From the NCBI RefSeq assembly GCF_014649915.1, contig NZ_BMTY01000001.1, positions 278,644 through 342,643 on the forward strand: a DNA stretch of 64,000 nucleotides, given 5' to 3'. Below the pieces are notes generated by a model that had not been told where the DNA came from, did not search any database, and was given only the letters and a program-made list of their open reading frames with translations. Within the stretch, counting starts at the first letter, position 1; every line of letters begins with the position of its first letter. This document shows, piece after piece, positions 1 to 8,756 of the stretch. Source of the stretch: Streptomyces toxytricini. Lineage in GTDB: Bacteria; Actinomycetota; Actinomycetes; Streptomycetales; Streptomycetaceae. The position numbers and the translations under genes are program-made.

Positions 1-301
1 GCGCCTGCTCCAGTGCGTCCGCGTCGACCTCCTGCGGCCGCGAGAGGCGGGCCCGGCGGGCGTCGATCGCAAGGCGCCGCGCGACGGTGAAGAGCCAGGG
101 CCGCATGGACGCGTGGCCGCTCGCCAGGGCCTCAGGGTGCTGCCAGGCGCGGACGAGCGTCTCCTGGACGAGGTCCTCGGCGCGCTGGGCGTCCCCGGAG
201 GTGAGCCCGAGCAGGAGGCCGAACAGGGCCCGGCCGTGCTCGCGCTGGAGCTCGGCCAGCGCCTCGGGGGCCGTGCGTGCGAGGGTGGGGGAGAGGGGCA
301 C
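1..301 (-). CDS. ECF-type RNA polymerase sigma factor, N-terminal part (gene runs off the left edge)
   Basis: The minus strand from GTG at 301 reads without a stop to the window edge, giving the first 100 residues of an extracytoplasmic-function sigma factor. Region 2 is recognisable: an acidic stretch with AEDLVQETLVRAW, then MRPWLFTVARRLAIDARRAR, the usual -10 recognition and core-binding helices. Region 4 lies outside the window. A strong Shine-Dalgarno (AGGAAGGAGG) ends about 7 bases before the GTG, which fixes the start. The gene points away from the capA-like gene at 601. Which regulon it controls, and whether an anti-sigma gene follows, cannot be seen here. Confidence 0.85.
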   Translation of the reverse strand, partial: MPLSPTLARTAPEALAELQREHGRALFGLLLGLTSGDAQRAEDLVQETLVRAWQHPEALASGHASMRPWLFTVARRLAIDARRARLSRPQEVDADALEQA

Positions 302-600
302 GAGGGCCTCCTTCCTGGGGCCGTCCGGGTCCGACGCACCCACCCTCACCTGCGCCGGGCGCCCCGTGAACCGTCCCGCCGCGGTCTTGCGCCCAAGCGC
401 CCGGGACGCCCGGTGGGCGGCCGCCCGGGCCGGTGAGCGGTCGCCGAACGGTCGAACGGTTGCGGTGAACGGCCGCCGTGCGGGTGTGGCCGGTATGCGG
501 CCGCGGTGCGGCCGGCCGGCTCCTTTCGACGCGCAGCGCCTCCCCCCATGGATTAAAAGGTGATCAGATAGTCGTACTAATTGGAGAGAGAGTGGCGCCC

Positions 601-1800
601 ATGACCCAGCGCACCCGCAAGGCCCTCGCGCTCCTGTCCGCCGCCCTGCTGTCGGCCGCCACCGCGGCCGCCTGCTCGGCCGGACGCACCCCGCCCGCCC
701 GCCTCGGCGACGCGCACCCCCCGCCCTCCCGCGCCGCCGGCCCGGACGCGGCCGCCGCCCGCGGCTTCACGCTCGTCGCGAGCGGCGACGTCCTGCCCCA
801 CGACTCCGTCATCAAGCAGGCCGCGGCCGACGCCGACGGGGCCGGCCACGACTTCCGGCCGATGTTCTCGCACGTCAAGCCGCTCGTCTCCGCAGCCGAC
901 CTCGCGCTATGCCACATGGAGACCGTCTACGGCCCCGACGGCGGCCCCTTCACCGGCTACCCCGCCTTCCAGTCCCCGCCCGAGGTCGCCGACGGCCTGA
1001 AGGACGCCGGGTACGACGGCTGCTCGACCGCCTCGAACCACACCCTCGACGCCGGAGCCGAAGGCGTGGCGCGCACCCTCGACCGCTTCGACCGGGTCGG
1101 CCTGCGCCACGCAGGATCGGCGCGCACGGCCGCCGAGGCGGCCGCCCCGACCCTCTACACCGCGGGCTCCGCCAAGGTCGCCCACCTCGCCTACACCTAC
1201 GACACCAACGGGTACCCGATGCCCGAGGGCCGGCCGTGGGCCGTCAACCTCATGGAGAAGGACAAGATCGTCGCGGACGCGCGGGCCGCCCGGAAGGCCG
1301 GAGCCGACGTCGTCCTGGTCAGCCTGCACTGGGGCACCGAGTGGCAGACCGCGCCGGACGAGCGGCAGCTCACCCTGGGCCGGGAGCTGACCGCCTCCCA
1401 GACCGGCGGCCGCCCCGACATCGACCTGATCCTCGGCACGCACGCCCACGTCCCGCAGGCCTACGAGAAGGTCAACGGCACCTGGATCGTCTACGGCATG
1501 GGCGACCAGGTGGCCGGCGAGATGTTCAACCACTCCGGCGACCGCGACCTGCGAGGCAACTACGGCTCCCTCGCCCGCTTCACCTTCGCCCCGCCGGCCG
1601 CGGCGGGCGGGCGCTGGCAGGTCGCCAAGGCCGAGTTCGTCCCCCAGATGATGGACCTCTCCGCCGGGAAGGTCGTCAACCTGCCGGCCGCCCTCGCCGA
1701 GGACCCCGACGACGCCGGCTACCGCCGCGCCCGCGACACCGTCACCGAGGCGGTCCTCGGCCGCGGCGCCACCGCACAGGGCCTCACCATGGGCCGCTGA
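601..1800 (+). CDS. CapA family lipoprotein-like protein (metallophosphatase fold)
   Basis: The 399-residue product begins with a signal peptide (MTQRTRKALALLSAALLSAA) ending at a Cys near residue 25, so it may be a lipoprotein, though the lipobox is weak. The rest is the CapA/PgsA-type calcineurin-like domain: VASGDVLPHD for the first metal site, then NHTLDAG, LHWGTEW and GTHAHVPQ for the later metal and His positions. CapA proteins act outside the cell in poly-gamma-glutamate or related envelope polymer synthesis. No capB or capC lies beside it, so the polymer is unknown. ATG 601 is chosen for the GGAGAGAG ribosome site about 12 bases upstream; GTG 592 in the same frame is a less likely alternative. 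Confidence 0.85.
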   Translation: MTQRTRKALALLSAALLSAATAAACSAGRTPPARLGDAHPPPSRAAGPDAAAARGFTLVASGDVLPHDSVIKQAAADADGAGHDFRPMFSHVKPLVSAADLALCHMETVYGPDGGPFTGYPAFQSPPEVADGLKDAGYDGCSTASNHTLDAGAEGVARTLDRFDRVGLRHAGSARTAAEAAAPTLYTAGSAKVAHLAYTYDTNGYPMPEGRPWAVNLMEKDKIVADARAARKAGADVVLVSLHWGTEWQTAPDERQLTLGRELTASQTGGRPDIDLILGTHAHVPQAYEKVNGTWIVYGMGDQVAGEMFNHSGDRDLRGNYGSLARFTFAPPAAAGGRWQVAKAEFVPQMMDLSAGKVVNLPAALAEDPDDAGYRRARDTVTEAVLGRGATAQGLTMGR

Positions 1801-1892
1801 CCGGTCCGCCCCCGGGCCGGACGGGCGCGCTCCCCGCCCGTCACCCTCCCGGGGGACGCGCCGCTCGCCGCGCGGACCGCGGCCGGGCTCCC

Positions 1893-1898
1893 TAGAGT
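1893..1898 (+). promoter_or_regulatory. Probable -10 element (TAGAGT) of a leaderless lysX transcript
   Basis: TAGAGT fits the TANNNT -10 consensus of the main Streptomyces sigma factor and ends exactly 7 bases before ATG 1906. No Shine-Dalgarno sits between them. That spacing would start transcription at or next to the A of the ATG, giving a leaderless mRNA. No convincing -35 is visible. The same arrangement recurs at 16723, 26241 and 46951. Confidence 0.5.
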
Positions 1899-1905
1899 GC
1901 GAACC

Positions 1906-4900
1906 ATGAGTGCCACGACGGAGCAGACCCGGGGGACCCGGAACCGCTTCCTGAACCGGGTGCCCGACGGGTCCGCCGCGTTCTTCGGCGCCCTCGGCCT
2001 GTTCTGTGCCGTCCTGGCGCTCTCGCCGGCGCTGCGGCACCTGCTGCGGCACGTCGTCCGCTTCCTCGACGACTACGTGGTCCCCGTCAGCGAGAACCTC
2101 GCCTACGCCGTCTTCCTCTTCCTCCTCGCCGCCGCACTCGGCACCCGCAAGAAGGTCGCCTGGTGGATCGTCGTCGCCTACCTGGTCCTCCTGGCCCTCG
2201 TCGACGTGCTGCTCATCGCCGACGGCTGGTTCCGGATCGGCGGCCCCTCCCTCCTCATCGCCGTCGCAGCCCTGGCGGTGCTGACCGCCGCCCGCAGCGA
2301 GTTCTACGCCGCCTCCCGCCCCGGGGCGTTCTGGCGGGCCCTGCTCGTCCTCGGGCTCGGCCTGCTCGCCGCCGTCCTCCTCGGCTGGGCGCTCGTCGCC
2401 CTGTTCCCCGGCACCCTGCCCCGCGGCCAGTGGCTGGACTGGGCCGCCAAGCAGGTCTTCGGCGGCCTGTTCTCGGCCCGCGAGTTCGACGGCCGGCCGC
2501 CGCGGCCCCTGTCCTTCCTGCTCGGCCTGTTCGGCGCGCTCGCCCTCCTCAATGCCGCGGCCACCCTCTTCCGCTCCCAGCGCATGACCGCCGCCCTCCA
2601 CGGCGACGAAGAGCCCCGCATCCGGGCGCTGCTCGGCGCGTACGGCCGCTCCGACTCCCTCGGCTACTTCGCCACCCGCCGCGACAAGGCCGTCGTCTTC
2701 GCCCCCAACGGCATGGCCTGCGTCACCTACCGCGTCGAGGCGGGCGTCTGCCTCGCCAGCGGCGACCCGGTGGGCGACCCGGCCGCCTGGACCCCGGCCA
2801 TCGACGCCTGGCTCGCCGTCGCCCGCCGCCACGGCTGGCAGCCCGCCGTCATGGGCGCCTCCGAGGACGGCGCCACCGCCTACGCCCGATCCGGGCTGAG
2901 CGCCCTCCAGCTCGGCGACGAGGCCATCCTGCACGTCGCCCACTTCGACCTCGACGGCCGCGACATGCGCGTCACCCGCCAGGCCGTCAGCCGCGTCCGC
3001 CGCGCCGGTGCCACCACCTCGATCCGCCGCCACTCGGCCCTGTCGGACGAGGAGATGCAGCGCATCATCGACCGCGCCGACACCTGGCGCGACACCGAGA
3101 CCGAACGCGGCTTCTCCATGGCCCTCGACCGGCTCGGCGACCCCGCCGACGGCGACTGCCTGCTCGTCGAGGCCTTCGACGCCGACGGCGAGCTGATCGC
3201 CCTGCTGTCCTTCGTCCCCTGGGGCAGGGACGGCATCTCCCTCGACCTGATGCGCCGCGACCGCAACGCCCCGAACGGGGTCATGGAGTTCATGGTCGCC
3301 CAGCTGTGCGCCGCCGCCCCCGGCCTGGGCGTGCGCCGCATCTCGCTGAACTTCGCCGTCTTCCGCTCCGCCTTCGAGGAGGGCGGCCGGATCGGCGCCG
3401 GCCCCGTCCTGAGACTCTGGCGCCGGCTGCTGCTGTTCCTCTCCCGCTGGTGGCAGCTCGAGGCGCTCTACCGCTCGAACGTCAAGTACGGGCCCGAGTG
3501 GTACCCGCGGTTCCTCTGCTACCAGGACGCCGGCTCGCTCGCCCGGGTCAGCCTGGCCTCCGGCATCGCCGAGGGCTTCGTCTCCGTGCCGAGCCTGCGC
3601 AAGCTGTGGGGCAACGGCCATCCCAAGGGCGTCACCGCCCCCGCGAACACCGCGTCGCTGCCCCCGCTCGACACGCTCGGCCTGGACGCGGCGGACGGGC
3701 AGGGCGGGCCGGCCCTCCCGGCCGAGCGGCTGCCCGAGCAGGTCCGCGTCCGCCACGCCAAACTCGACCGGCTGCGCGCCGCCGGGATCGACCCCTACCC
3801 CGTCGGCATCCCCGCCCGCACCCACACGGCGTCCGCGCTGCTCGCCGCCCACCCCGGCCTTTCGCCCGGCGCCCGCGGCGACGGCCCCGCCACCCTCGCC
3901 GGGCGGATCATGGTCGTCCGCGACCTCGGCGGGGTCGTCTTCGCCGTCCTGCGCGACTGGTCCGGCGACATCCAGCTGATGCTCACCCGGGACGAGAGCG
4001 GCCCCGCGGCCCTCGACTCCTTCACCTCCCAGGTCGACTTCGGCGACCACGTCACCGCCACCGGACGCATCGGGGCCAGCAAATCGGGCGAGCCCTCCCT
4101 CCTCGTGGAGTCCTGGCAGCTCACCGGCAAATGCCTGCGCCCCCTGCCCGACAAGCGCAAGGGCCTCGCCGACCCCGAGGCCCGCGTCCGCCGCCGCTAC
4201 CTCGACCTCGTGGCCAGCCCCGAGGCGCGCGACGTCGTACGGGCCCGCTCGACGGCCGTGCAGGCCCTGCGGCACGGCCTGCTGGAGCGCGGCTTCCTGG
4301 AGGTCGAGACCCCGATGCTCCAGCAGATCCACGGCGGCGCCAACGCCCGGCCCTTCCGCACCCACATCAACGCCTACGACCTCGACCTGTACCTGCGCAT
4401 CGCACCCGAGCTGTACCTCAAGCGGCTGTGCGTCGGCGGCATGGAGAAGGTCTTCGAGATGGGCCGCACGTTCCGCAACGAAGGCGTCTCCTACAAGCAC
4501 AATCCCGAGTTCACGATGCTGGAGGCCTACCAGGCCTTCGCCGACTACGACGTGATGCTCGACCTGACCCGCGAACTCATCCAGGGGGCCGCCACCGCCG
4601 CCTTCGGCTCGCCCGTCGCCCACAAGAGCGGCCCCGACGGCAGGCTCGCCGTCCACGACATCTCCGGCACCTGGCCCGTCAAGACCCTGTACGGCGCCGT
4701 CAGCGAGGCCCTCGGCGAAGCCGTAGACGCCGACACCCCCGAAGACGTCCTGCGCCGGCTGTGCGACCGCGCCGGGGTGCCCCACGCCCCCGCCGACACC
4801 CGCGGCGACGTCGTCCTGGAGATGTACGAGCGGCTCGTCGAGGAGAAGACCACCCTGCCCACCTTCTACAAGGACTTCCCCACCGACGTCTCCCCGCTCA

Positions 4901-5211
4901 CCCGGCAGCACCGGCGCGATCCGCGCCTGGCCGAGCGCTGGGACCTCGTCGCCTTCGGGACCGAGCTCGGCACCGCCTACTCGGAGCTGACCGATCCCGT
5001 CGAGCAGCGGCGCCGGCTCACGGCCCAGTCGCTGCTCGCCGCGGGCGGCGACCCGGAGGCGATGGAACTCGACGAGGACTTCCTCGACGCCCTGGAGTAC
5101 GCGATGCCGCCCACCGGGGGGCTCGGAATCGGAGTGGACCGCCTCGTCATGTTCCTCACCGGTCTGACGATCCGCGAGACGCTGCCGTTCCCGCTGGTGC
5201 GGCGCGGCTGA
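1906..5211 (+). CDS. lysX: LysX: lysyl-phosphatidylglycerol synthase fused to lysyl-tRNA synthetase
   Basis: The 1101-residue product has the LysX architecture. About residues 20-220 form several membrane helices. Residues about 230-540 match the DUF2156/MprF-type aminoacyl-lipid transferase domain. Residues about 650-740 are an OB-fold anticodon-binding domain, and about 750-1100 are a class II lysyl-tRNA synthetase core, with motif 2 ([14 protein letters not shown]) near residue 855 and motif 3 ([13 protein letters not shown]) near 1070. The fused synthetase charges tRNA-Lys and the membrane part transfers lysine to phosphatidylglycerol, giving a positively charged lipid that resists cationic peptides (established for mycobacterial LysX). 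A housekeeping LysRS is expected elsewhere in the genome. Length is close to the family norm. Start at ATG 1906 is supported by the leaderless-type -10; GTG 1897 is in frame but would overlap that element. Confidence 0.95.
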   Translation: MSATTEQTRGTRNRFLNRVPDGSAAFFGALGLFCAVLALSPALRHLLRHVVRFLDDYVVPVSENLAYAVFLFLLAAALGTRKKVAWWIVVAYLVLLALVDVLLIADGWFRIGGPSLLIAVAALAVLTAARSEFYAASRPGAFWRALLVLGLGLLAAVLLGWALVALFPGTLPRGQWLDWAAKQVFGGLFSAREFDGRPPRPLSFLLGLFGALALLNAAATLFRSQRMTAALHGDEEPRIRALLGAYGRSDSLGYFATRRDKAVVFAPNGMACVTYRVEAGVCLASGDPVGDPAAWTPAIDAWLAVARRHGWQPAVMGASEDGATAYARSGLSALQLGDEAILHVAHFDLDGRDMRVTRQAVSRVRRAGATTSIRRHSALSDEEMQRIIDRADTWRDTETERGFSMALDRLGDPADGDCLLVEAFDADGELIALLSFVPWGRDGISLDLMRRDRNAPNGVMEFMVAQLCAAAPGLGVRRISLNFAVFRSAFEEGGRIGAGPVLRLWRRLLLFLSRWWQLEALYRSNVKYGPEWYPRFLCYQDAGSLARVSLASGIAEGFVSVPSLRKLWGNGHPKGVTAPANTASLPPLDTLGLDAADGQGGPALPAERLPEQVRVRHAKLDRLRAAGIDPYPVGIPARTHTASALLAAHPGLSPGARGDGPATLAGRIMVVRDLGGVVFAVLRDWSGDIQLMLTRDESGPAALDSFTSQVDFGDHVTATGRIGASKSGEPSLLVESWQLTGKCLRPLPDKRKGLADPEARVRRRYLDLVASPEARDVVRARSTAVQALRHGLLERGFLEVETPMLQQIHGGANARPFRTHINAYDLDLYLRIAPELYLKRLCVGGMEKVFEMGRTFRNEGVSYKHNPEFTMLEAYQAFADYDVMLDLTRELIQGAATAAFGSPVAHKSGPDGRLAVHDISGTWPVKTLYGAVSEALGEAVDADTPEDVLRRLCDRAGVPHAPADTRGDVVLEMYERLVEEKTTLPTFYKDFPTDVSPLTRQHRRDPRLAERWDLVAFGTELGTAYSELTDPVEQRRRLTAQSLLAAGGDPEAMELDEDFLDALEYAMPPTGGLGIGVDRLVMFLTGLTIRETLPFPLVRRG

Positions 5212-5281
5212 TCGGGTGAGGGCACGCGGCCTCCTCCGCGCCTCTCGACATCCCGGCCGATCTCGTTGATACGTAGTAGTA

Positions 5282-6205
5282 ATGAAAAATGACGAGCCGA
5301 CAGTCGGGCGGCGTGTACTCCTGCGCACCGCAGTCTTCCTCGGAATCGCCACGGCCTCCGGACTCCTGGCCTCCGGCGAGTCCGGCCCGCCCGGAACCGG
5401 CGCCGCGGGCAGAACCCCCGTAGGCGGGGGAGCCGCCGGACCCGCGGGCGCCGGGCAGCCCGGCCCGGGGGGCGCGGCCGGCCCCGGAGGCGTCCGCGCC
5501 GTCCGCCCCCAGACGCCCGGCCGGACCGCCTACCGGCTGGCCCCCATGACCGCCGAGGCGCCGGTGCGCCCACCGGCGGCCAGGCCCGCCGTCCGCACCC
5601 GGCCCATCCTGGAGCTCGACCCGGCCGCGGCCGCCCGCAGCGCGATGGTCCTCACCTTCGACGACGGCCCCGACCCCCGCTACACCCCCGGCATCCTCGA
5701 CACCCTCGCCCGGTACGGCGTCCGCGCGATGTTCTTCGTCTGCGGCGAGATGGCCGCCGAGAACCGCGACCTGGTGCGCCGGATGGCCGCGGAGGGCCAC
5801 CTCATCGGCAACCACACCTGGTCCCACCCCCTCATCCCCAGCCTGAGCAGGCCCGGCCTCGCCTCCGAGATCGGCCGGACCAGCGAGGTCGTCGAGAAGA
5901 CCGTCGGCGCCCCGCCCCTTTGGTTTCGCGCACCGTACGGCGCGTGGAACCGGGCCGCCTTCGAGATCGGCGCCGAACTGGGCATGGAGCCGCTCGCCTG
6001 GACCGTCGACAGCCTCGACTGGACGGAGCCGGGCGCCTCCGTCATCGTCTCCCGCGTCCTCAAGGGCGCCGGACCCGGGGTGATCGTCCTGTCGCACGAC
6101 GCCGGCGGCGACCGCACGCAGAGCGTCCACGCCCTCGGCACCTACCTGCCGCAGCTCCTGGCCCGCGGCTACCGGATGACCCTGCCCGTGCTGCCGCCCC
6201 GCTGA
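5282..6205 (+). CDS. Secreted polysaccharide deacetylase (carbohydrate esterase 4)
   Basis: The 307-residue protein opens with a Tat-like export signal (GRRVLLRTAVFLG), followed by about 90 residues of Gly/Pro/Ala-rich linker and a NodB-type deacetylase domain from about residue 110. CE4 motifs are intact: TFDDGPD (catalytic Asp and metal Asp), GNHTWSHP (metal His pair), RAPYG, LAWTVDSLDW and VIVLSHDAG (catalytic His). It should remove N-acetyl groups from peptidoglycan or another cell-wall polysaccharide outside the membrane. No ribosome site is obvious before ATG 5282, so the message may be leaderless. It lies 70 bases after lysX on the same strand, another envelope-modifying gene. Confidence 0.9.
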   Translation: MKNDEPTVGRRVLLRTAVFLGIATASGLLASGESGPPGTGAAGRTPVGGGAAGPAGAGQPGPGGAAGPGGVRAVRPQTPGRTAYRLAPMTAEAPVRPPAARPAVRTRPILELDPAAAARSAMVLTFDDGPDPRYTPGILDTLARYGVRAMFFVCGEMAAENRDLVRRMAAEGHLIGNHTWSHPLIPSLSRPGLASEIGRTSEVVEKTVGAPPLWFRAPYGAWNRAAFEIGAELGMEPLAWTVDSLDWTEPGASVIVSRVLKGAGPGVIVLSHDAGGDRTQSVHALGTYLPQLLARGYRMTLPVLPPR

Positions 6206-6242
6206 GGAAACGTATCCGCAGCGGGGCGGGGGACCCGCCGGG

Positions 6243-6929
6243 TCAGCGGGCCTCGACCATGCGGGCGAACACGACGACGTTCCCGTCGTAGCCCCGCGCC
6301 TTCGAGTAGCCGCCGCCGCACGTGATCACCCGGAGCTCGGGCAGCCCGGTGTCCCCGTACACCCGGGCTCCGGGGAACGTCTCCTTCGAGAACACCTCCA
6401 CGCCGTACACCTCGAACACCGCCGTGCGCCCGTCGTAGCGGTCGACCTCGACGCGGTCGCCCTTGCGCAGGGCGCCCAGCCCGTAGAACACCGCGGGGCC
6501 CCGCTCGTTGTCGACGTGGCCGACGACGACGGCCGAGCCGCGCTGGCCCGGCGCGATCCCGTTCAGATACCAGCCGGCCAGGTTCGGATCCTGGGCCGGC
6601 GGGGCCTCGATCCACCCCTGCGCGTCCAGCCCCACCGTCATCACCGGTGCGTCCACCCTGATCTGCGGAATCCGGATGCGCTGGACCGACGAGTGCTCCA
6701 GCTCCGCGACGCCCGCCGGCAGCGCCGCACCCGGCGGCAGCGGCATAGGCGCCTGCCCGTCCGACTGCCCGGCGGACGCCGACACCGCCGCGGCGGCCGT
6801 CGGCTGCGGCGGTCCGTCACCGGACTCGGCGCCGTTGCGCATCATGGCGAGGCCGCTGAGCATCACCAGCGCGAGCACGCCCCAGGGGGAGCGTCTCCTC
6901 GGCCGCTGCTCACTCTCGTCCTCGGTCAT
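6243..6929 (-). CDS. Class F sortase
   Basis: The 228-residue protein has an N-terminal cytoplasmic Arg-rich stretch, one membrane helix (about residues 14-32), a Pro/Ala linker and a sortase domain. The catalytic triad is visible: His in VGHVDNERG, Cys in LRVITCGGGY, and Arg in SKARGYDGN about 10 residues later. This layout is typical of actinobacterial class F sortases, which cleave C-terminal sorting signals and join surface proteins to the wall or to other acceptors. It is convergent with the deacetylase at 5282 and divergent from the secreted protein at 7282. That protein and the one at 7978 share an unusual C-terminus and are the most likely substrates in view. Confidence 0.9.
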   Translation of the reverse strand: MTEDESEQRPRRRSPWGVLALVMLSGLAMMRNGAESGDGPPQPTAAAAVSASAGQSDGQAPMPLPPGAALPAGVAELEHSSVQRIRIPQIRVDAPVMTVGLDAQGWIEAPPAQDPNLAGWYLNGIAPGQRGSAVVVGHVDNERGPAVFYGLGALRKGDRVEVDRYDGRTAVFEVYGVEVFSKETFPGARVYGDTGLPELRVITCGGGYSKARGYDGNVVVFARMVEAR

Positions 6930-7281
6930 GGCTCTCCCTTCCCGACGCGGGGGTCCCGACCCGCGTCACGTCCCGCCCCCTTCACGCCCTTCTCCACGCA
7001 CGCTAAGCCCGTGCGCGCAAGACGGCGATCGGTGCCGGGCGAACGGGTGGCGGGACCGGACGGGGTGCACCCGTCCGGGTATTCATCACACAAACTCCTG
7101 ACGGGTCGTGACCTGCGGATCCGTCAGATGCGGTGCGCGGCCCACGGCGTGTCGCTCAACCGTGCGGACCAAAGCCGGACATGCGCCGCTTGCGGCCCGA
7201 CCCGAGGGTTCGTGATGGGAGGCGTTCTCGTCGATCATCCCGGGCGACCGCTCCGGGGCGCTTTCCGCTGGAGGTTCCACC
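6930..7281. other. Divergent intergenic region between sortase and secreted-protein gene
   Basis: About 350 bases without a supportable gene. It must hold the promoters for the sortase (leftward) and the secreted protein (rightward). A locally AT-richer patch at about 7080-7115 is a reasonable promoter area, but no -35/-10 pair stands out. The ribosome site GGAGG just before ATG 7282 is the only clear element. Confidence 0.5.
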
Positions 7282-7812
7282 ATGCGTGTTCTGCGCGCTC
7301 TCACCGTGACCGCGGCGGCGTGCGTCGCCGTCGGTCTCAGTATTCCGGTCGCCTCGGCGAACCCGGCGGCGGGGCCGCCGGAGACCGGGGGCCAGGGCGG
7401 CAACGGCGGCCGCGGCCCCAGCAACGTCTCCGTCACCCCGTACTCGGTGCACCAGGGGGCGACGATGCAGGTCAGCGCCGCCGGCTGCGGCCACGGCGGA
7501 ACCGTTTCGTCGCCCGGCAACTTCTCGCCGGCGAACCTGTCGGCCGGGTCCGTCGGGTTCGCGACAGTGCGGATCTTCAACCACGCCTCGCCCGGGACGC
7601 ACACGCTGTCGGTCAAGTGCAACGACAGCAACCTGATCGCCACCCACCGCTTCCAGATCCTCGACGGCCGCGGAGCCCAGGGCGGCATCGGCGGCTCCTT
7701 CGGCCCCTCCGCCGCCGAGACCGCCATCGGCGCGGGCCTCGTCGGCGCGGCGGCCCTCGGCGCGGGCGTCCACGTCCTGCGCCGCCGCCGCCCGCACCGC
7801 AACCGGGCCTGA
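7282..7812 (+). CDS. Small secreted, C-terminally anchored protein; candidate sortase substrate
   Basis: The 176-residue product has a signal peptide (MRVLRALTVTAAACVAVGLS, cleavage probably after ASA near residue 30), a Gly-rich stretch, and a beta-rich domain of about 80 residues with one Cys pair (AAGCGHGG and VKCNDSN). The C-terminus is GGIGGS, a linker, a hydrophobic helix and RRRR, the order of a cell-wall sorting signal but without LPxTG. Its convergent neighbour at 7978 shares the Cys spacing and the GGxGGS/helix/RRR tail, so the two are distant paralogues. GGAGG about 7 bases upstream sets ATG 7282. Function unknown; surface display is inferred. Confidence 0.75.
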   Translation: MRVLRALTVTAAACVAVGLSIPVASANPAAGPPETGGQGGNGGRGPSNVSVTPYSVHQGATMQVSAAGCGHGGTVSSPGNFSPANLSAGSVGFATVRIFNHASPGTHTLSVKCNDSNLIATHRFQILDGRGAQGGIGGSFGPSAAETAIGAGLVGAAALGAGVHVLRRRRPHRNRA

Positions 7813-7848
7813 CGACCGGCCGACCTCCCCGGTCCCCGCCCGGAACAC

Positions 7849-7890
7849 GCCGGTCGCCCCGCATCCCGTACGGGATCCGGGGCGACCGGC
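7849..7890. terminator. Large bidirectional hairpin between convergent secreted-protein genes
   Basis: The arms GCCGGTCGCCCC (7849-7860) and GGGGCGACCGGC (7879-7890) are exact reverse complements. The region between them contains the perfect 14-base palindrome ATCCCGTACGGGAT, so the stem extends nearly unbroken to a TA loop, about 20 pairs in all. It lies in the 165-base gap between two convergent genes, where a bidirectional terminator is expected. Confidence 0.8.
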
Positions 7891-7977
7891 TGTCGGCGCC
7901 CGCCCCGGGGCGGGCGGATGCGGCACGCGTGCGGTGCGGTGGGGGCGGCGGGGCGGTGGTGCGGAAGGGCGGCCGGG

Positions 7978-8574
7978 TCAGTGGCGGTGGGCCGAACCGC
8001 GGCGCCGCAGCGCGAGGACCGTCCCGGCCGCGGCGGCCAGGAACAGGGCCGCGCCCGCGCCGAGTTCCAGGGCGTCCATCCCGGCGACGCTGCCGCCGAG
8101 CCCGCCCCGCACGCCGCGCGCCGCCGCCGACTCGGCGGGCGCCGTGGCGGTTGCGGTACGCGGCGCGGCCGGCCGGTCGGCGGAGGTGGAACTGGTGGTC
8201 GGCGTGCCCGTGCCGCCGGCGATGGTGAGGTCGGCGGAGCCGTTCTCGCCGTTGCAGGTGAACGTCACCGAGTAGACGGCTCCGCGGCGGGCGTCGCGGT
8301 CGACGGTCACGCGCGCGGTGCTGCCCCGGGCGATGCTCACGGTGTCGAAGACACCGGACGAGGCCGTCGCGAAGGCGGCGTCGCAGCCGGTGACGGACAG
8401 CACCGTCTGGCCGCCCGGGGCGACCGTCGACGGGGTGATGGCGAAGCCGAACGAGGTGATGGGCTGCGCCTCGGCCGCGAGGGCGGCGGGCGCACCGAAG
8501 ACGCCCAGCGCAAGGACGGCGCCCGCGGCGCCGGCGCCGAGCAGGGCAGTGGCGGAGCTGCGTATCGCACCCAT
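7978..8574 (-). CDS. Small secreted, C-terminally anchored protein; paralogue of the 7282 product
   Basis: The 198-residue protein has a signal peptide (cleavage probably after ALA in APAALAAEAQ), a beta-rich domain with two Cys (VTGCDAAF and FTCNGENG), a Ser/Thr/Ala-rich linker, and the C-terminus GGLGGS, linker, hydrophobic helix, RRR. Cys placement and tail match the 7282 product although overall identity is low. It probably sits on the outer face of the membrane or is joined to the wall by the class F sortase 1 kb away. Cysteine positions suggest one disulfide in the extracellular domain. No enzymatic motif is seen. Confidence 0.75.
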   Translation of the reverse strand: MGAIRSSATALLGAGAAGAVLALGVFGAPAALAAEAQPITSFGFAITPSTVAPGGQTVLSVTGCDAAFATASSGVFDTVSIARGSTARVTVDRDARRGAVYSVTFTCNGENGSADLTIAGGTGTPTTSSTSADRPAAPRTATATAPAESAAARGVRGGLGGSVAGMDALELGAGAALFLAAAAGTVLALRRRGSAHRH

Positions 8575-8756
8575 GGAATGGTTCTCCGGATCCCGGGGAG
8601 CAGCCGCGGAACGGTTTCCGCCGGCGGTGGGGGGTGCTCCCCGATGCCCGCCACGCTAGGCGGGGGCCGCCCGCCCCGCGATCAGGAGCGGGCGAATGGG
8701 GCACACTGCTGGGCCGAACCGGGGACGGCGGGCCCCTCCCCGGTTTGGCGCGGGGC

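Noticed and set aside
2163..5219. Second 3-kb open frame on the plus strand within lysX
   Set aside because: Arg/Pro-rich shadow in another frame; no motifs, fully inside lysX.
907..5352. Very long open frame on the minus strand opposite capA-like and lysX genes
   Set aside because: It is the shadow of high-GC codon bias: composition is Gly/Glu/Val-rich without any family motif, while the plus strand carries intact known proteins.
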